From positions 1-64,000 of the forward strand of contig JAEUVS010000038.1 in the NCBI GenBank assembly GCA_016786745.1: 64,000 nt of DNA. The letters run 5' to 3'. Below, piece after piece: positions 63,333 to 64,000 of this stretch; within the stretch, counting starts at the first letter, position 1; the number at the start of each line of letters is the position of its first letter. Origin of the DNA: Chitinophagaceae bacterium (lineage in GTDB: Bacteria; Bacteroidota; Bacteroidia; Chitinophagales; Chitinophagaceae). Below the pieces are notes generated by a model, which made no database searches, was not told where the DNA came from, and saw nothing but the letters and a program-made list of their open reading frames with translations. Both the position numbers and the translations under genes were made by a program.

Positions 63333-63968
63333 CTAATTCTGAGAAATGACTTTTTTATAATACTCGCAAACATCCCTCATAAAACATATCTCACACTTTG
63401 GTTTTGGCCTGCATATCTCACGTCCGAGGAACGACATCGCCATACCCGCGTCCCAATATTTTCGAGGAAGAATCTCCATTAATTGCTGCTCGATCTTTTT
63501 CGGGTCTTCGGTGTCCACTATTCCAAGCCTTGGCGCCACCCGGATAGTATGCAGGTCAACCATTATGCCTTCAGCGGGCAAACCCGCTTCCCGCAATATA
63601 ACGTTGGCCGATTTTCTCCCTATACCGGGCAATGCTGTTAACCCATCGAGTGTGGTCGGTATGCTGCTGTCTGTTTTAAGTTCCTTCGCGATTTTTATGA
63701 GCCAGTTTGCTTTGTTGCCACTGCTCCTCACACCTTCTATAAATGGCATCAGCGTTTCCGGGGTATATGTGGCCAGGACTTTCATGTTGGGAATTTCTTT
63801 GAACAGCGTTTCCGCTACCTGGTTAATGTGCCTGTCGCTGTCGCGCGCGGACAGTATTACCATCACCATAAGCTGAAAGGTATTCTTGTAATCAAGTGGA
63901 TGTTTTTTCCCTTTGTATTTGTCCAATAACCGCTTTGTTGCATCTACCCAATCTGTTTTAGACGACAT
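63333..63968 (-). CDS. nth: endonuclease III-like DNA glycosylase/AP lyase
   Basis: The product has 211 residues, matching endonuclease III. The helix-hairpin-helix LPGIGRKSANVIL (about 114-126) carries the catalytic Lys, and the following VDLHTIRVAPRLG holds the catalytic Asp. The C-terminal [4Fe-4S] loop is CRPKPKCEICFMRDVC, spaced C-x5-C-x2-C-x5-C; the E. coli enzyme has C-x6-C-x2-C-x5-C. The LSARDSDRHIN segment corresponds to LSAQATD in E. coli, with Gln replaced, so pyrimidine-damage specificity may differ. It repairs oxidised bases. It lies five bases upstream of the GH78 gene in the same direction, so it may be co-transcribed with the rhamnose genes by read-through. Confidence 0.88.
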   Translation of the reverse strand: MSSKTDWVDATKRLLDKYKGKKHPLDYKNTFQLMVMVILSARDSDRHINQVAETLFKEIPNMKVLATYTPETLMPFIEGVRSSGNKANWLIKIAKELKTDSSIPTTLDGLTALPGIGRKSANVILREAGLPAEGIMVDLHTIRVAPRLGIVDTEDPKKIEQQLMEILPRKYWDAGMAMSFLGREICRPKPKCEICFMRDVCEYYKKVISQN

Positions 63969-64000
63969 AAAAATAAATTGTGATTTAAGTTACTGTGTAT

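Overview
The window looks like chromosome of a Bacteroidota bacterium, most likely a Chitinophagaceae-type soil or freshwater heterotroph. The evidence is many lipoproteins with a Cys lipobox, signal peptides ending in AQ or SQ, TonB-dependent receptors with a carboxypeptidase-regulatory-like N-terminus, a PorP/SprF protein beside a gliding-type C-terminal domain protein, a type IX secretion cargo, a glucoamylase-family (GH144-like) enzyme, and promoters of the Bacteroidota TAnnTTTG type. I see no rRNA, tRNA, CRISPR array, insertion sequence or prophage.

Layout. 1-2.9 kb: an AT-rich edge with a small membrane protein, an arylsulfotransferase gene broken by one in-frame TGA, and a lipoprotein. 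3.0-4.5 kb: an ArsR-type regulator with a striking palindromic operator, followed by an MFS exporter. 4.5-10.8 kb (minus strand): permease LctP, LutA, LutB, LutC and a malate synthase-like protein, tightly packed; this is a lactate operon that could equally serve glycolate. 10.9-15.5 kb (minus): a divergent MurC-like ligase, a CBM9-like protein and an outer-membrane beta-barrel receptor. 15.6-18.0 kb: katG with a candidate OxyR half-site and a clear terminator. 18.0-26.3 kb: a quinoprotein dehydrogenase with an inserted haem c site, a 5'-3' exonuclease, a DinB-like protein, lipoproteins, the GH144-like hydrolase and a NagX/DUF5009-type membrane protein. 26.4-41.8 kb: a run of exported proteins (ThuA, SGNH/PVC-type dehydrogenase fusion, FG-GAP/UnbV lipoprotein, Gly-rich type IX cargo, beta-helix protein, PorP/SprF with its kelch/CHU_C partner). 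42.1-52.0 kb: a three-module RecB-like nuclease/helicase, a siderophore receptor, a second-type EF-G lacking the catalytic His, a small secreted protein and a Tat-exported D-2-hydroxyacid dehydrogenase.

52.1-56.8 kb holds the most interesting locus: a NodU/SxtI-type carbamoyltransferase, a 49-residue DUF5989/SxtK-like membrane peptide and an SxtJ-type membrane protein, divergent from two overlapping genes for membrane-anchored SGNH proteins. One SGNH protein keeps its catalytic residues and the other has lost three of them. I read this as a candidate envelope carbamoylation or acyl-transfer system of unknown substrate. 56.8-64 kb: an exported isochorismatase-type hydrolase, an unknown secreted protein, and a minus-strand set of nth, GH78 alpha-L-rhamnosidase, rhamnose symporter and rhamnose isomerase. 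That set would release, import and isomerise L-rhamnose; the kinase and aldolase steps are not in the window.
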